Positions 35,332 to 44,973 of a stretch of DNA of 64,000 nucleotides are shown here, piece after piece. The translations under genes and the position numbers were made by a program. The stretch is from Terriglobia bacterium (GTDB lineage: Bacteria; Acidobacteriota; Terriglobia; Terriglobales; Acidobacteriaceae), in contig JAIQFP010000010.1 of the NCBI GenBank assembly GCA_020073165.1, forward strand, positions 62,001-126,000, written 5' to 3'. The notes below the pieces were generated by a model. That model saw only the letters and a list, made by a program, of their open reading frames with translations. It made no database searches and was not told the DNA's origin. Position 1 is the first letter of the stretch, and every line of letters begins with the position of its first letter.

Positions 35332-36495
35332 CTACCGGACGGCTGCCGCGTCTCTCTGAGGAGCCGGAGCCAGATGGTTGTCGTGGATACTGATCTCCGA
35401 CACTTCCTTCAAACGGATCGCGTTGGTTGCCCGACCTGTCCCGTTTCCGCGGAGCTCGTTGAAGGAGATCTCATTTCCACCCCCAGTCCCGGCGTCGTAT
35501 ACGAAGATTCCCGAGCCGTATGCGCCCTCCACCATGTTTTCGCGCGCGGCTGAATCTCGGACAAAGAGCAGGGCGATGCCGGCATCGAGATGCCCGCCCC
35601 GCCCGCCCTGGCGGCATTGGTTCTTCTCCACCGTGACGTTGTAAGTCAGCCGGCCGGAATCTACGCCATGCACCACGATGTTGTACTCTCTGTCGCTCTC
35701 CGCCCGGTTGCCTCGGATGATCACGTCGTGGCTGTCCTTCACGTCAATGGTGTCTTCGCCATTGCCGCCGCCAGCATTGTTCGCTATCAACCCGTGATCG
35801 GAGTGCCAGATGGTGATTGCGTCTTCCCCCGCGGGACCGAAGCGGTTGGCTTCGATTGTGAAATCGCTCACCCCTCGCACAAAGTACACGCCCCAGTGTT
35901 CCAGCCCGGTGGGATACGGCATGAATCGGTTATTGCGGATGGTGATGCTCGAGAGGCTTCCAGTGTTCACGCTGGCATACACGCCCGCCGACATGGTGCC
36001 GTGCGGCTGGGTTGGGCCGGTGGTCACATTGCAGTTCTGGAGGGTCACGTCGCGGACCTGCGCACGCCAGGAATAGAGCCGCAGGCCGTGTCGCACGTTC
36101 CGCAGGTCGAAGTCTTCGTAAACGACGTGGCTCTGCTCGTTGTTGTCGATGCCGATATCCCGCACCAGCGGCCCGGAGTCAGAGTTGCTTCCGCTGATCA
36201 CTGGCTTGGGTCCAGTTCCGTACGCACCAAAACGGATGACATTTCCCTCCGCTCCGGAAGAGCCTGGCCGCAAGGTCTCGCGCCACAGGTCTCCGCGGCG
36301 GAATAGCACGATGTCCCCAGGCCGCAAACGCGCCCGGTTTACCCGGGCGAGGGTCTGCCAGGGTGATCCCGCCAGTCCGAGGTTGGTGTCGCGGCCCCAG
36401 CTGGAACTCACGTAATAGGTCACCGCAGAAACATGCAGACACACCCCGACGAGAAGCGCCGCGATTACCAGCAGACACCTAGGCCACGCGTGCAT
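35332..36495 (-). CDS. Secreted right-handed beta-helix protein (polysaccharide lyase/epimerase-like)
   Basis: The start at ATG 36495 gives a signal peptide (LLVIAALLVGVCLHVSA) and a 387-residue product; it overlaps the upstream gene's stop by 17 bp. YYVSSSWGRDTNLGLAGSPW is the usual N-terminal cap of PL6/PL9-like and mannuronan-epimerase-like helices. Repeating rungs follow with ITIRNNRFMP, FTIEANRFGP, DVIIRGNRAE and ISIHDNHL. Such proteins cut or epimerise acidic polysaccharides in the periplasm or outside. As the last gene of the EPS operon it could trim or edit the polymer. The substrate is unknown. Confidence 0.85.
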   Translation of the reverse strand: MHAWPRCLLVIAALLVGVCLHVSAVTYYVSSSWGRDTNLGLAGSPWQTLARVNRARLRPGDIVLFRRGDLWRETLRPGSSGAEGNVIRFGAYGTGPKPVISGSNSDSGPLVRDIGIDNNEQSHVVYEDFDLRNVRHGLRLYSWRAQVRDVTLQNCNVTTGPTQPHGTMSAGVYASVNTGSLSSITIRNNRFMPYPTGLEHWGVYFVRGVSDFTIEANRFGPAGEDAITIWHSDHGLIANNAGGGNGEDTIDVKDSHDVIIRGNRAESDREYNIVVHGVDSGRLTYNVTVEKNQCRQGGRGGHLDAGIALLFVRDSAARENMVEGAYGSGIFVYDAGTGGGNEISFNELRGNGTGRATNAIRLKEVSEISIHDNHLAPAPQRDAAAVR

Positions 36496-38893
36496 GGTCA
36501 CGCTCGGCCGGGCCGGTTCCCCGGGGAGGGCGATCCGCTTCTGCCTGTCCCAGCAATCGGACGTACACGGCTTCAATCTGCTCCGCGATCCGGGGCCACA
36601 GATAGCGTTCGCGTACTCTCTCCTGGCCTTTGCGCGAGGCCTCTTCCCGCACCTCAGTATCGGCGATCAGCAGCCGCAGCATGCGCTCCAGGTCGTGTAC
36701 GTCACCACGCTTGAAGGTGAATCCCGCACCTTCCACCGCTTCGCGGTTCTCCGGGATATCACTGGCGAGCACGCAAACGCCCGCGCCCATCGCGTCCAGC
36801 AGAGCGAGCGACATGCCTTCCAGGTCGGAGGGAAGAACGAAAAGCATAGCGTTGGTCAGCAGTTCTTCGAGTGCGTTGCCAGAGATCCAGTCGAGCACTT
36901 TGATTCGGTCACCTTGGTGACGCCGAAGTTCATCGGCGTAGATGTCCGAGTAGCTCGATCCGCCCGCCATCACCAGCTTCACCGAGGTGTCAATGTGTTC
37001 GTAAGCCTGGACCAGCAGGTGGCAATTCTTCTCTGGCGAGAGCCGCCCCAAATAAAGGATGTAATTTCCCGGTTCCAGGTCCCAATCCAGAATCCGCGAA
37101 GCCGCGCGCCGTTCCCGAATCGTTGTGCCATTCGGCACATAAATGGTCTCGGCCCGGTAAGTTGTGCGGAAATGCTCCTCAAGTACTCGCGACACCACCA
37201 TGGTCGCATTCGGAAGCCGGGCCGCGGCCTGTTCCCCCAGTCGCAGCACCGTGGCGGCGATTCGTCCCCACTTCTTGCGCTGCCAGTCCAAACCCTGCAC
37301 CGTAACTACCGTCTTTTTTCCAAACAAGCGTGGGATAAATGAAAACAATGCCGGCCCCAGCGCGTGGTAGTGCACGATGTCACATCGGCTGAAGGAGGCG
37401 TGTACTGTGCTGAGACAAGTGTGGACCAGCGTTTCCAGATGTTTTGACCGGATGGTGGGCAGGCGACACACCCACATCCCGTGGTGCTCTTCCAGCGGGG
37501 GCGTGAAATAGCTGCGGCAATAGACGGTTACGTCATGCCCCATCGCTGTCAGGCGCTGCCCCACTTCCTCGTAGTAGGCTTCGATTCCACTGTACTTCGA
37601 AACCACGCCGCGCCCGCCGATAAACGCCACTTTCACTTGTAGGCTGCGCGCACCACCCGCTGGTTTGTTCTGCGCTCTCAGTTGCTCGTAGAGCGCCGTT
37701 ATCGCCACGACGTGACTCTCTGGCGAATGGCGCCGGCGTACCAGTTCGCGGCCGGCCGCACCCATTTCTGCCGCGAATCCGGGCCGCTCGGCAAGGAAGG
37801 AGATCGCTTCCGCTAGTTCCTGGACATTGCCCGGGCGGAAGAGCAATCCGGTCTTGCCCTCGTGCACCAGTTCCCGCCGCGAGCCGAGGTCCGAAGCGAT
37901 CACCGCCCGCCCCTGCGCATACGATTCGAGAATGCTCTTACCCAGAGTTTCGTATGCGTGTGACGGCAGGACAGTAAAGCGCGACGCCCCGATCCGTTGC
38001 TGGAGTTCCGTCGGCGGCACAAGCCCTAGGAAGTCCACCCGCGTCAGGCCCAACCCCAGTGCAAGTCTCTCCAGTTCGGTCCGCTGTGGCCCGTCGCCCG
38101 CGATGAGCAGGCGGATGTGAGGCACCCGGTGCATCGCCCGGAGAAGATCGGGCAGCCCCTTCTCTGCCGACAGCCGCCCAAAATAAAGGATAGGGGCATC
38201 CGCGTCCGGAGCCGGGGGTGCCTGCTCTGGCACCTCTTGAAAATGGGGGAGGACATCGATTTTCCGCCCGTCCCATCCATTCTGCATAAGCCGCACTTTC
38301 ACGAATTGGCTGGGCGCCAGGAAGCGGTCCACGCACTTCTCATAGGTGCGCAACCAGCGGTGGAAGTAGGCTTCCGCCGCCAGCACCACTGCCGAGCCGT
38401 GCGGCCCGGTGTAACAGTCTTCAGTCATTACCCTCCAGAACCGCCCGCCGCGGCAAAGCTCGCATGCCTTCCCCTTCGCCACCATGTTGTAGCTGGGGCA
38501 GAGCAGCTTGAAGTCGTTCACGTGATACAAAACGGGTACTCCCTGCGCCTTCAGTTCCCACAAGATCGAGGGTGAGAGGTGGTGATAGATGTTGCGCAAG
38601 TGGGCCACATCCGGCCGGAACTCGTCGATCATTCGGCACAAGCGTCGGCGCGCCTCGCGGGAATAAATGGCATGCGCCGCTAGGCGCGCGTGCCCCATCA
38701 GGCTGCGGCTGCCCTTGAAATCCACGTGCGGCACGAAGTGCCGGTCGTACTCTGTCGGCTTGCCGCGCGGGTCGGCCATGGAGAACAGCGCGACGTCATG
38801 TCCCCGGGAGCGCATCAACTCCATCAACTCGAACAGGTAGACCTCGGTGCCGCTGAAAGGGAAGTTGTATTTATTGCAGTAGAGGACTCTCAT
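36479..38893 (-). CDS. Two fused GT4 glycosyltransferases
   Basis: Start ATG 38893 (MRVLYCNKYNFPFSG) overlaps the upstream stop by 23 bp. The 804-residue product holds two complete GT4 enzymes. The first spans residues ~1-410 (LRNIYHHLSPSILW; Cys cluster CELCRGGRF; ILYFGRLSAEKGLPDLL; SHAYETLGKSILESYAQG). A ~12-residue linker rich in Ala/Gly/Pro follows, then the second from ~420 (VKVAFIGGRGVVSKYSGIEA; YILYLGRLSPEKNCHLL; SDLEGMSLALLDAMGAG). Each has the GT4 E-x7-E-type region. It should add two sugars in sequence to the lipid-linked repeat unit in the cytoplasm. At the junction GTGA (37633-37636) may mark an ancestral start/stop overlap. Confidence 0.9.
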   Translation of the reverse strand: MRVLYCNKYNFPFSGTEVYLFELMELMRSRGHDVALFSMADPRGKPTEYDRHFVPHVDFKGSRSLMGHARLAAHAIYSREARRRLCRMIDEFRPDVAHLRNIYHHLSPSILWELKAQGVPVLYHVNDFKLLCPSYNMVAKGKACELCRGGRFWRVMTEDCYTGPHGSAVVLAAEAYFHRWLRTYEKCVDRFLAPSQFVKVRLMQNGWDGRKIDVLPHFQEVPEQAPPAPDADAPILYFGRLSAEKGLPDLLRAMHRVPHIRLLIAGDGPQRTELERLALGLGLTRVDFLGLVPPTELQQRIGASRFTVLPSHAYETLGKSILESYAQGRAVIASDLGSRRELVHEGKTGLLFRPGNVQELAEAISFLAERPGFAAEMGAAGRELVRRRHSPESHVVAITALYEQLRAQNKPAGGARSLQVKVAFIGGRGVVSKYSGIEAYYEEVGQRLTAMGHDVTVYCRSYFTPPLEEHHGMWVCRLPTIRSKHLETLVHTCLSTVHASFSRCDIVHYHALGPALFSFIPRLFGKKTVVTVQGLDWQRKKWGRIAATVLRLGEQAAARLPNATMVVSRVLEEHFRTTYRAETIYVPNGTTIRERRAASRILDWDLEPGNYILYLGRLSPEKNCHLLVQAYEHIDTSVKLVMAGGSSYSDIYADELRRHQGDRIKVLDWISGNALEELLTNAMLFVLPSDLEGMSLALLDAMGAGVCVLASDIPENREAVEGAGFTFKRGDVHDLERMLRLLIADTEVREEASRKGQERVRERYLWPRIAEQIEAVYVRLLGQAEADRPPRGTGPAERDHARVA

Positions 38894-40118
38894 GGACGTT
38901 GCTCTCACTGGTTGCTGTAACTTGTGCGACAAAGAAGTCGCAGAATTGCGAGAGATTTCTCTCCCGGTTGAAGTGCTCCAGCACGTGCTGCCGCGCAGCC
39001 TGGCGAATCGGTTGCAAGCCCGGCCCCGATCCGTGAATCATCTCCACTCGCGCCACAAAATCGTCCATTGAATTGATCGAGTAGAGGAATCCGGTTTTGC
39101 CGTGCATCACCAGTTCCGGAATTCCCGTGATAGCCGGCGCCAGTACGGTTTTCACCAGCGCCATGGCTTCCATCAGCACCAGAGGTATGCCTTCGCTGCG
39201 ACTGGTGAGAACTACGACGTCGGCCATGGCGTAGTAGGGGTCGAGTTGCTGGCGGGGAACGTGACCGAGGAGCCTCACCTCTTTCTCCAGACCTAACTCG
39301 CTGATGAGCCGATCGAGGGATGCTCGCTCCGGTCCTTCTCCCGCAATCAGGCACAGCAGGTTCATTCCGCGGTCCCTCAGCCGGCGGCAGGCCCGCACCA
39401 GAAAGGCATGGTCCTTCACCGAGTGCAGTCGCCCGACGGCCAGCATGACGAGGCAAGATTTCTCAGGCTGGACCCTTGCAGGGAGACAGACGTGCCCGCC
39501 GGTCTCCACGCCGATGTGCTGCACCCTGATTTTTCCCGGCTCAATCTCCGGGTAACGCTTCAGGATGTGCCGCCGGTTGTACTCGGAGACGGTCAGGCAG
39601 AACGCACAGTTCTTCAGCTTGATGTCGAGATAGGCGCTATGCAGCAGCAGGTCGGAGCCATGCAGAGTCATGCTGAAGCCGATGCCCAGCACCCGCGCCG
39701 CGACCATGGCGATCCACGAGGCGAAGTACCCATGGTGCACATGGATGTGCTCGACGCCGCGACCCTCAAGCAACATCGCGTAGTACACGCCCAGACAGGT
39801 GTGCAGCAGCGCCCGTGCGCGCCGCTTTGGAGACTCATTGCCCTGCACCAGTGCGCGCTCAAAGAAACTCGCGAGCAAGGTAAATTTCCGCAAGCAGAAC
39901 CACGCCGCCCGCAGCAGCCGTGTCAGGCGCAGCGGTTGCAGGTACAAAGTTTCCGCGGCGAAGATTGCCAGTTCACCGTCGAGCACCGCACCCTCAGCGC
40001 GCCACGCGCTGCATGGGAGCACTCTGACGCCGCGACACCGGAGTTCACGGATTTCGTCCACTACGTACGGCTCGACCGGAGAAGGGAACTGGTTGGTGAG
40101 ATAGGCAACCGTGGACAT
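38871..40118 (-). CDS. GT4 glycosyltransferase
   Basis: A 415-residue GT-B enzyme. N-terminal half: YLTNQFPSPVEPYVVDEI and EHIHVHHGYFASW. C-terminal half: MLAVGRLHSVKDHAFLVRA, the nucleotide-sugar pocket and SRSEGIPLVLMEAMALVK with the conserved Glu pair. It resembles exopolysaccharide GT4 enzymes such as EpsF/PelF-like proteins. It follows the flippase-heparinase gene by 9 bp and overlaps the double GT4 gene. Donor and acceptor sugars are unknown. Confidence 0.92.
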   Translation of the reverse strand: MSTVAYLTNQFPSPVEPYVVDEIRELRCRGVRVLPCSAWRAEGAVLDGELAIFAAETLYLQPLRLTRLLRAAWFCLRKFTLLASFFERALVQGNESPKRRARALLHTCLGVYYAMLLEGRGVEHIHVHHGYFASWIAMVAARVLGIGFSMTLHGSDLLLHSAYLDIKLKNCAFCLTVSEYNRRHILKRYPEIEPGKIRVQHIGVETGGHVCLPARVQPEKSCLVMLAVGRLHSVKDHAFLVRACRRLRDRGMNLLCLIAGEGPERASLDRLISELGLEKEVRLLGHVPRQQLDPYYAMADVVVLTSRSEGIPLVLMEAMALVKTVLAPAITGIPELVMHGKTGFLYSINSMDDFVARVEMIHGSGPGLQPIRQAARQHVLEHFNRERNLSQFCDFFVAQVTATSESNVHESPLLQ

Positions 40119-40127
40119 CAGGTCACG

Positions 40128-43100
40128 TCAACACAGAGGGGAAACGAGACTTGGTTCGTGGTCGCAGATGCTGGCCATCGGCTCTTCGGCAGATGAGGCC
40201 GCGTTCTCCATTGGCGCTTCGCCGATCAACTCAAAGTGGAACTCAATCTCACGCGGCAATACCTCATCCATGGCGTATACCGCCGTGTATGCCGGCACCA
40301 CCTCGGACGAATGCTGGGCCACCCAGCCTCGCAGTGGGTCGGTCTCGCCGCGGGCCAATGTAAGATCGGGCTGATGGGAAGAAAGGGACTTCACGGTGAG
40401 TATGTCGACTTCTTCGCCATGAAGCTTCGCCACCAAAGTTCTGGCGTCCGTTTTCCGTACCTCAATACCCGGAGCGAAATGGAACGACCATTCCAGGCGA
40501 TGCTGCCCGCTGCCTATCACCTGGTCGCGAATATGCAGCGTGCCGGCTGCATCGCAGCAGATTTCTCGACGGTGGCAAACCTCTTCCTCCAACGCCCAAT
40601 GCGGTGCGGACTCGGCGGAAACCGAGGCGGCGCCATCGGTAACGGAATAACCCAGAAGCCGGGTGCGCGCTTCCCGCTGCACGTCGGCGTAAGCACACAG
40701 ATCTGATTGCTCTCGCCCATCGACGACCAGGGTGTTGTGCGCCGAAGTACCGCGGAAGTAGCGCGCCCAGCGCCCTCCAACGCTCCATGGCAGATACACT
40801 CCGGGATCGATCACCAGCGCCCGTCCGCCGGCGTACAGTTCAAAGCTCAGCGCATCGCAGTGACCGTGGTTGGCGGTGACGCAGCGGCTGAACCGGCCAA
40901 AGTCGAAGGTGAGATGAAAGCGACGCGCGGCTTCGCCGCCGCGGACGAACGCATACCCTGCAGCGGGAAAAATGCGTAGCTCGGGCGCCGGTACGCCACC
41001 GCGGTCAGATGCGGCTTCATTCGGTGGCCGTAGCCAATAATTCAGATCGGAGTAGTCCTGCCGCGTCAGTTCGAAGCGAATCTGCAAGTCTTCCAATGCC
41101 GAGTCACCCAACAGCGGCATGCTGCCGTCGTCGCGCAACAAGGCCCGTGAAAACTCCGCCAACTGCCGCACTCGCTGCTCGACTGCGGGAGTAAGAGGGG
41201 TGCGGTTGCGTCGGCAAAGCAGCGCGAGTTCGCCCAACTCACTGGCCAGGATGCGGTGATACATGGAGCACAGTTCGGAATGCACCCCGTCCGGCAAGAC
41301 CTGACTCAGCACCTCGCGCCGCAGCACCCGCCCGGCGCGCACGAGATATTTTTCCGTCTCGCGGAACTGCGGGAACAGGAGCGCATATTCGTAGAGCGCC
41401 TTGGCTTCGAGCAAGAGGTGATTGTTGGGCCAGTGATACTCGAGATTCGAATTGAGGTAGCTTCCGTGTTCGCGCAGGCCAATGCCGAACTTCTCGAGAT
41501 ACTCGTCGCTGACCGCGCCCGAATCCCTCAAAAGGAAATAAGCCCAGATCCAGTTCTGCAGCCGGGCCGCCACCTCAAACGGGCATTTCCAGGCCTCCCC
41601 GGTGCCCGCCGGATTGCGCTCAATCCAATCCGTCCACAGTTCGACCAGCTTCGTGAGATAGCGGGTATCGCGCGTGTAGTAGTAAGAGGTTGCCAGAGTC
41701 AGAAAGAACGCGTGCCGGTTGAAGTCCCACTGCCAGGAGATGTTTCCGTTTGGGCAGGCGCCCCAGTCCACCGCGTCCGGAAATCTCTGCTCCCAGCCGC
41801 GAAAGGCAAAACGGTGCTCCATGACTGCGTTTGCCCGCGTGATACTTCTGCACCGCAACTCCTCCGGGATCGAGAGGATGATTCGTGGAATATCCGCAGT
41901 GCTGAAATGAAACACTGGCCCGAGGTGGTCTTCGGCCTTGCGGCGATCGAGGGAGGAAAGTCGCCGGCGACACGCTGGGTAGCGCCACCAACGGTTGGGA
42001 ATTCCGATAACACGACGCAACCTCAGCCGGGTGCGGTAAATCCGGCTGCGCAAGCTGTATGTCGCGACCGCCAGCAGATACGGCCACCCGCGCCGCCGGG
42101 TCTTGGCGGCGAAGTTCCGGAGGTGCTGGAGTTTGCCCACGGCGGCGAACCCAATAAGGTTGCGCAGGCGCTCCTCAGCCGGCGCCTGTTGCCATTTCCA
42201 GGCTGCTGCGGCTCCGATCAGAGGCAGCCACAGCAATGCGGTCCAGCCCCGGCTCACCATCGGCGCAAAAACCAGCGCCAGAAAAATGGCGAGCCACGGC
42301 ATCAGTTTGCGATAAGAAATCGCTGCCGTACGCGCCAGGCCAGTCTGAATCATGAAATAGGCAACGCAGGCCAGCAGTTCGGCCCAGCCATAGCCGACGA
42401 TTCCGAGGCGCGGCAGCAGCAACAGTGTTCCCGCCCCCAACAGGGTCACGTGGGCCAGGTAGGAGCGCATCACCAGCCACTGCCGTCCGATCACGAACAG
42501 CGCCGAGGCCTGCAGGTTGTAGATCGAATTCACCAGCACGCCAGCGGCAACAAATGGAAACACCGCCAAACTCGGTATCCATCTCACCCCGAGCACATGG
42601 CGTACGACAAGGGGCCCGAGCAGCGCAAACCCGCAGAGCAATGGGCCCAGCGTCATGATCTGCAGAAAGAGCGCACGCTGCAGCGCGCGTCGAAACTCCT
42701 CCCGCCGGTCCTGCAAGCGTGCCAGCGCCGCAATCGCCAAGCGGCCCGCCGCCAGCCGCACCGATCCCAACGCTTCAGCGATGCGGATTGCCAATCCCAC
42801 GAACGCCACGCCCTCAGCCCCGGCGAACCGCCCTACCAGCAGCGGGTTGACCAGGGTCCGCAACTGCCAGGCGCGCATCGAGGCGGTCACTCCGATGCCA
42901 AACGACAGCATCCTTCGCGCCTCACCCAAGTCGAACCGGAGCCGGGGAAGCAGCCGCGCGGCCCAATAGGCGGCAACCAGGAGGAAGGCCTGCCAAGCTA
43001 CTTGCCCGGCAACTGGCGCCCACACGCCCATCCCCGACCAAGCTAACGCCAGCGATAGCACCAGCCCGATGGTTTGTCCTCCTAATTCAATCCCCGCTAC

Positions 43101-43658
43101 CGTGCGGAAGTTGAGCTCCCGCTCCAGCTTGGCCGTAGGCACGCCCGTCAAGCCAACGATCGGGAGATTGCAAAGCAGTACCAGGTACGGGGCCACGAAC
43201 TCGCGGCTTCCGTACCAGCGCACGAGCAAAGGGGCCAACCCTGCACCGGCCACCACCAACCCTACTGACACGGCCAAAATCAGGGTTGTCGCTACGGCAT
43301 AGATTCGCTGGTCCGGCGCAGCTTCGCTCCGCACCAGGTAGGTGTCCACTCCGGCTCGCCCCAGGCTCGCCAGGAACGCGACCAGGCTGACGGCGGTCAC
43401 GAAAAGCCCGTAGGCATGCGGGCCAATCCACCAGGTCAACACCAGCATGTTGCCCAGGCTGACCAGCACGCCCAATCCGTAGCGCACCGCAAGATAGCCG
43501 GCCCCGGTGGTGGCCAGATGGGAAAGCGATTCCCCGGCCGAAAACTCCGGTACCGAGGTTCTGCCGCTGCTGGAATCCGGGTTTACGCGCCTCGATGAAT
43601 CCGGCAACCCAACCGCCGGCGCGGTCAGCACGCCGGCCGCTTCAGCTCGCGAGGACAT
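40128..43658 (-). CDS. Wzx-type flippase fused to heparinase II/III-type lyase
   Basis: Start ATG 43658, with GGAGG 2 nt upstream (GGAGGccATG), overlapping the upstream stop by 17 bp. The 1176-residue product has two parts. Residues ~50-490 form a MOP-family oligosaccharide flippase with ~12 TM helices (LGNMLVLTWWIGPHAYGLF; GVPTAKLERELNFR; NPLLVGRFAGAEGVA). After a basic linker, residues ~580-1176 are a heparinase II/III-like lyase: an (alpha/alpha) toroid with EYHWPNNHLLLEAKALYEY and the beta-sandwich signature NHGHCDALSFELYAGGRALVIDPGVY. Both are common EPS-locus genes but normally separate. If the last TM helix leaves the C-terminus in the periplasm, the lyase would meet the polymer at the exit of the flippase. 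Confidence 0.93.
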   Translation of the reverse strand: MSSRAEAAGVLTAPAVGLPDSSRRVNPDSSSGRTSVPEFSAGESLSHLATTGAGYLAVRYGLGVLVSLGNMLVLTWWIGPHAYGLFVTAVSLVAFLASLGRAGVDTYLVRSEAAPDQRIYAVATTLILAVSVGLVVAGAGLAPLLVRWYGSREFVAPYLVLLCNLPIVGLTGVPTAKLERELNFRTVAGIELGGQTIGLVLSLALAWSGMGVWAPVAGQVAWQAFLLVAAYWAARLLPRLRFDLGEARRMLSFGIGVTASMRAWQLRTLVNPLLVGRFAGAEGVAFVGLAIRIAEALGSVRLAAGRLAIAALARLQDRREEFRRALQRALFLQIMTLGPLLCGFALLGPLVVRHVLGVRWIPSLAVFPFVAAGVLVNSIYNLQASALFVIGRQWLVMRSYLAHVTLLGAGTLLLLPRLGIVGYGWAELLACVAYFMIQTGLARTAAISYRKLMPWLAIFLALVFAPMVSRGWTALLWLPLIGAAAAWKWQQAPAEERLRNLIGFAAVGKLQHLRNFAAKTRRRGWPYLLAVATYSLRSRIYRTRLRLRRVIGIPNRWWRYPACRRRLSSLDRRKAEDHLGPVFHFSTADIPRIILSIPEELRCRSITRANAVMEHRFAFRGWEQRFPDAVDWGACPNGNISWQWDFNRHAFFLTLATSYYYTRDTRYLTKLVELWTDWIERNPAGTGEAWKCPFEVAARLQNWIWAYFLLRDSGAVSDEYLEKFGIGLREHGSYLNSNLEYHWPNNHLLLEAKALYEYALLFPQFRETEKYLVRAGRVLRREVLSQVLPDGVHSELCSMYHRILASELGELALLCRRNRTPLTPAVEQRVRQLAEFSRALLRDDGSMPLLGDSALEDLQIRFELTRQDYSDLNYWLRPPNEAASDRGGVPAPELRIFPAAGYAFVRGGEAARRFHLTFDFGRFSRCVTANHGHCDALSFELYAGGRALVIDPGVYLPWSVGGRWARYFRGTSAHNTLVVDGREQSDLCAYADVQREARTRLLGYSVTDGAASVSAESAPHWALEEEVCHRREICCDAAGTLHIRDQVIGSGQHRLEWSFHFAPGIEVRKTDARTLVAKLHGEEVDILTVKSLSSHQPDLTLARGETDPLRGWVAQHSSEVVPAYTAVYAMDEVLPREIEFHFELIGEAPMENAASSAEEPMASICDHEPSLVSPLC

Positions 43659-44973
43659 GGCCTCCAGCTTCCGCGCGTCGATTCTGTGCCGCCAGCATTC
43701 CCGCCAGCGTGAACAGCAGTCCATTCACGAACTGGTAGTTCATCACCACGAAACTGGCGTTCACCAGGTACACGATCACCAGGATCGGCCACAGCGAACG
43801 GAACGGTCCATCCAGGAAACTGCCGTTCGAGAGACCTTGCGGCGTGTACCGCCTTCGCCCGAGCCGGAAAAGACCGATCACCATCCACACATAGAGAACC
43901 CAACCGAGCAGGCCGTGCTCCACCAAGACCTCAAGATAGGTGTTGTGCATGAAGAACGCATCCTGATGAAACCCGCTGATTCGTTTCTGCAGTTCGGGCT
44001 GCATGCTGCGGGCACCCCACCCCGTAAGCGGCTTGTCGAGGAGCATCTGCCAGCCGGCTTCATACACCACCATGCGGTACTCCACTGGGGAGCGGTCTTC
44101 CAGGCGATCTCCGAGCGAACTGCTTAACCCGCCGAGACTGGCGGCAGCCAGCAATGCCACCAAGCCCGCGCTTGCCAGAGCAAGGCATGCGCGCCGCAGC
44201 CGTGGGCTCGAAGAGATCAGAAGCACGCCCAGGACGGAGCCGGCGAAGGACAGCCACACCGCCCGGGTCCTGGTGGCCAGGACGGCGAACGGCAGCGCGA
44301 TCAGGAATGCCGCCGCCGCGATTCCCCGCAGGCGTCCGCGCCGGAATGAGTTCAGCGCCAGCAAGCCGAGCACGTTTAACGTCACTCCATTGGCGACCGC
44401 CTGGAGGAAGGGTCCGCGTGCCCGGTCGGAATGGATTCCCAAAGTCTCATCCAGGATGTAGCGCGGAAAGATAAGTTCCTTCGCCCCCAACAGAAAAAAG
44501 ACGGCGGTGAGGCTCAGATAGGCCAGCACAATCAAGGCGAAGGTCTCAAACTTACGCAAGGAGGCGGCGTCTTCGAACACCAGTCCGGCCAGGTGAAATA
44601 GAGCGAACGGCACCACCCATTTAGCGGCAAACAGGCTCCAGTTCTGGGGGTCATACGGTTGCACCGCGACTCCATAGAGCGTCAACAGCAGCAGCGCCAG
44701 CATGGGCCAAGTCACCGGGTCGGTCACCCGCAAGGATTGCTGCAGCACCAGCACGCGCAGCAGCACCACGAAAACCAGCAGCCCGAACGCCACCCGGTCT
44801 AGGGAATAGAACTGCAAATCCGGGGGGCGAAACAGCATGATCGCCAGTGTCGTCAGGAAGAGCAGGGAAGGCGCCGCCAGCAGCGCGTGCAGAGGACGCA
44901 CCGCGGCCACAGCCGCCGAACACGCCAGATCAGGCGCGGAAAATCGTCCGCTCAGCTTAGCTGTGACGTCCAT
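43642..44973 (-). CDS. O-antigen ligase / Wzy-like polymerase
   Basis: A 443-residue integral membrane protein with ~12 TM helices. The O-antigen-ligase domain is recognised by ATRTRAVWLSFAGSVLGVLL and, before the large periplasmic loop, LTGWGARSMQPEL, with FFMHNTYLEVLVEHGLLGWVLY as the characteristic His-containing region. It would polymerise the lipid-linked repeat units in the periplasm or ligate them to a carrier. It overlaps the 73-aa gene by 17 bp and the flippase fusion by 17 bp. Confidence 0.9.
   Translation of the reverse strand: MDVTAKLSGRFSAPDLACSAAVAAVRPLHALLAAPSLLFLTTLAIMLFRPPDLQFYSLDRVAFGLLVFVVLLRVLVLQQSLRVTDPVTWPMLALLLLTLYGVAVQPYDPQNWSLFAAKWVVPFALFHLAGLVFEDAASLRKFETFALIVLAYLSLTAVFFLLGAKELIFPRYILDETLGIHSDRARGPFLQAVANGVTLNVLGLLALNSFRRGRLRGIAAAAFLIALPFAVLATRTRAVWLSFAGSVLGVLLISSSPRLRRACLALASAGLVALLAAASLGGLSSSLGDRLEDRSPVEYRMVVYEAGWQMLLDKPLTGWGARSMQPELQKRISGFHQDAFFMHNTYLEVLVEHGLLGWVLYVWMVIGLFRLGRRRYTPQGLSNGSFLDGPFRSLWPILVIVYLVNASFVVMNYQFVNGLLFTLAGMLAAQNRRAEAGGHVLAS

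Noticed and set aside
41256-43046. 596-codon plus-strand open frame
   Set aside because: It is antisense to the flippase-heparinase gene and has a low-complexity His/Gln/Arg-rich product without any domain.
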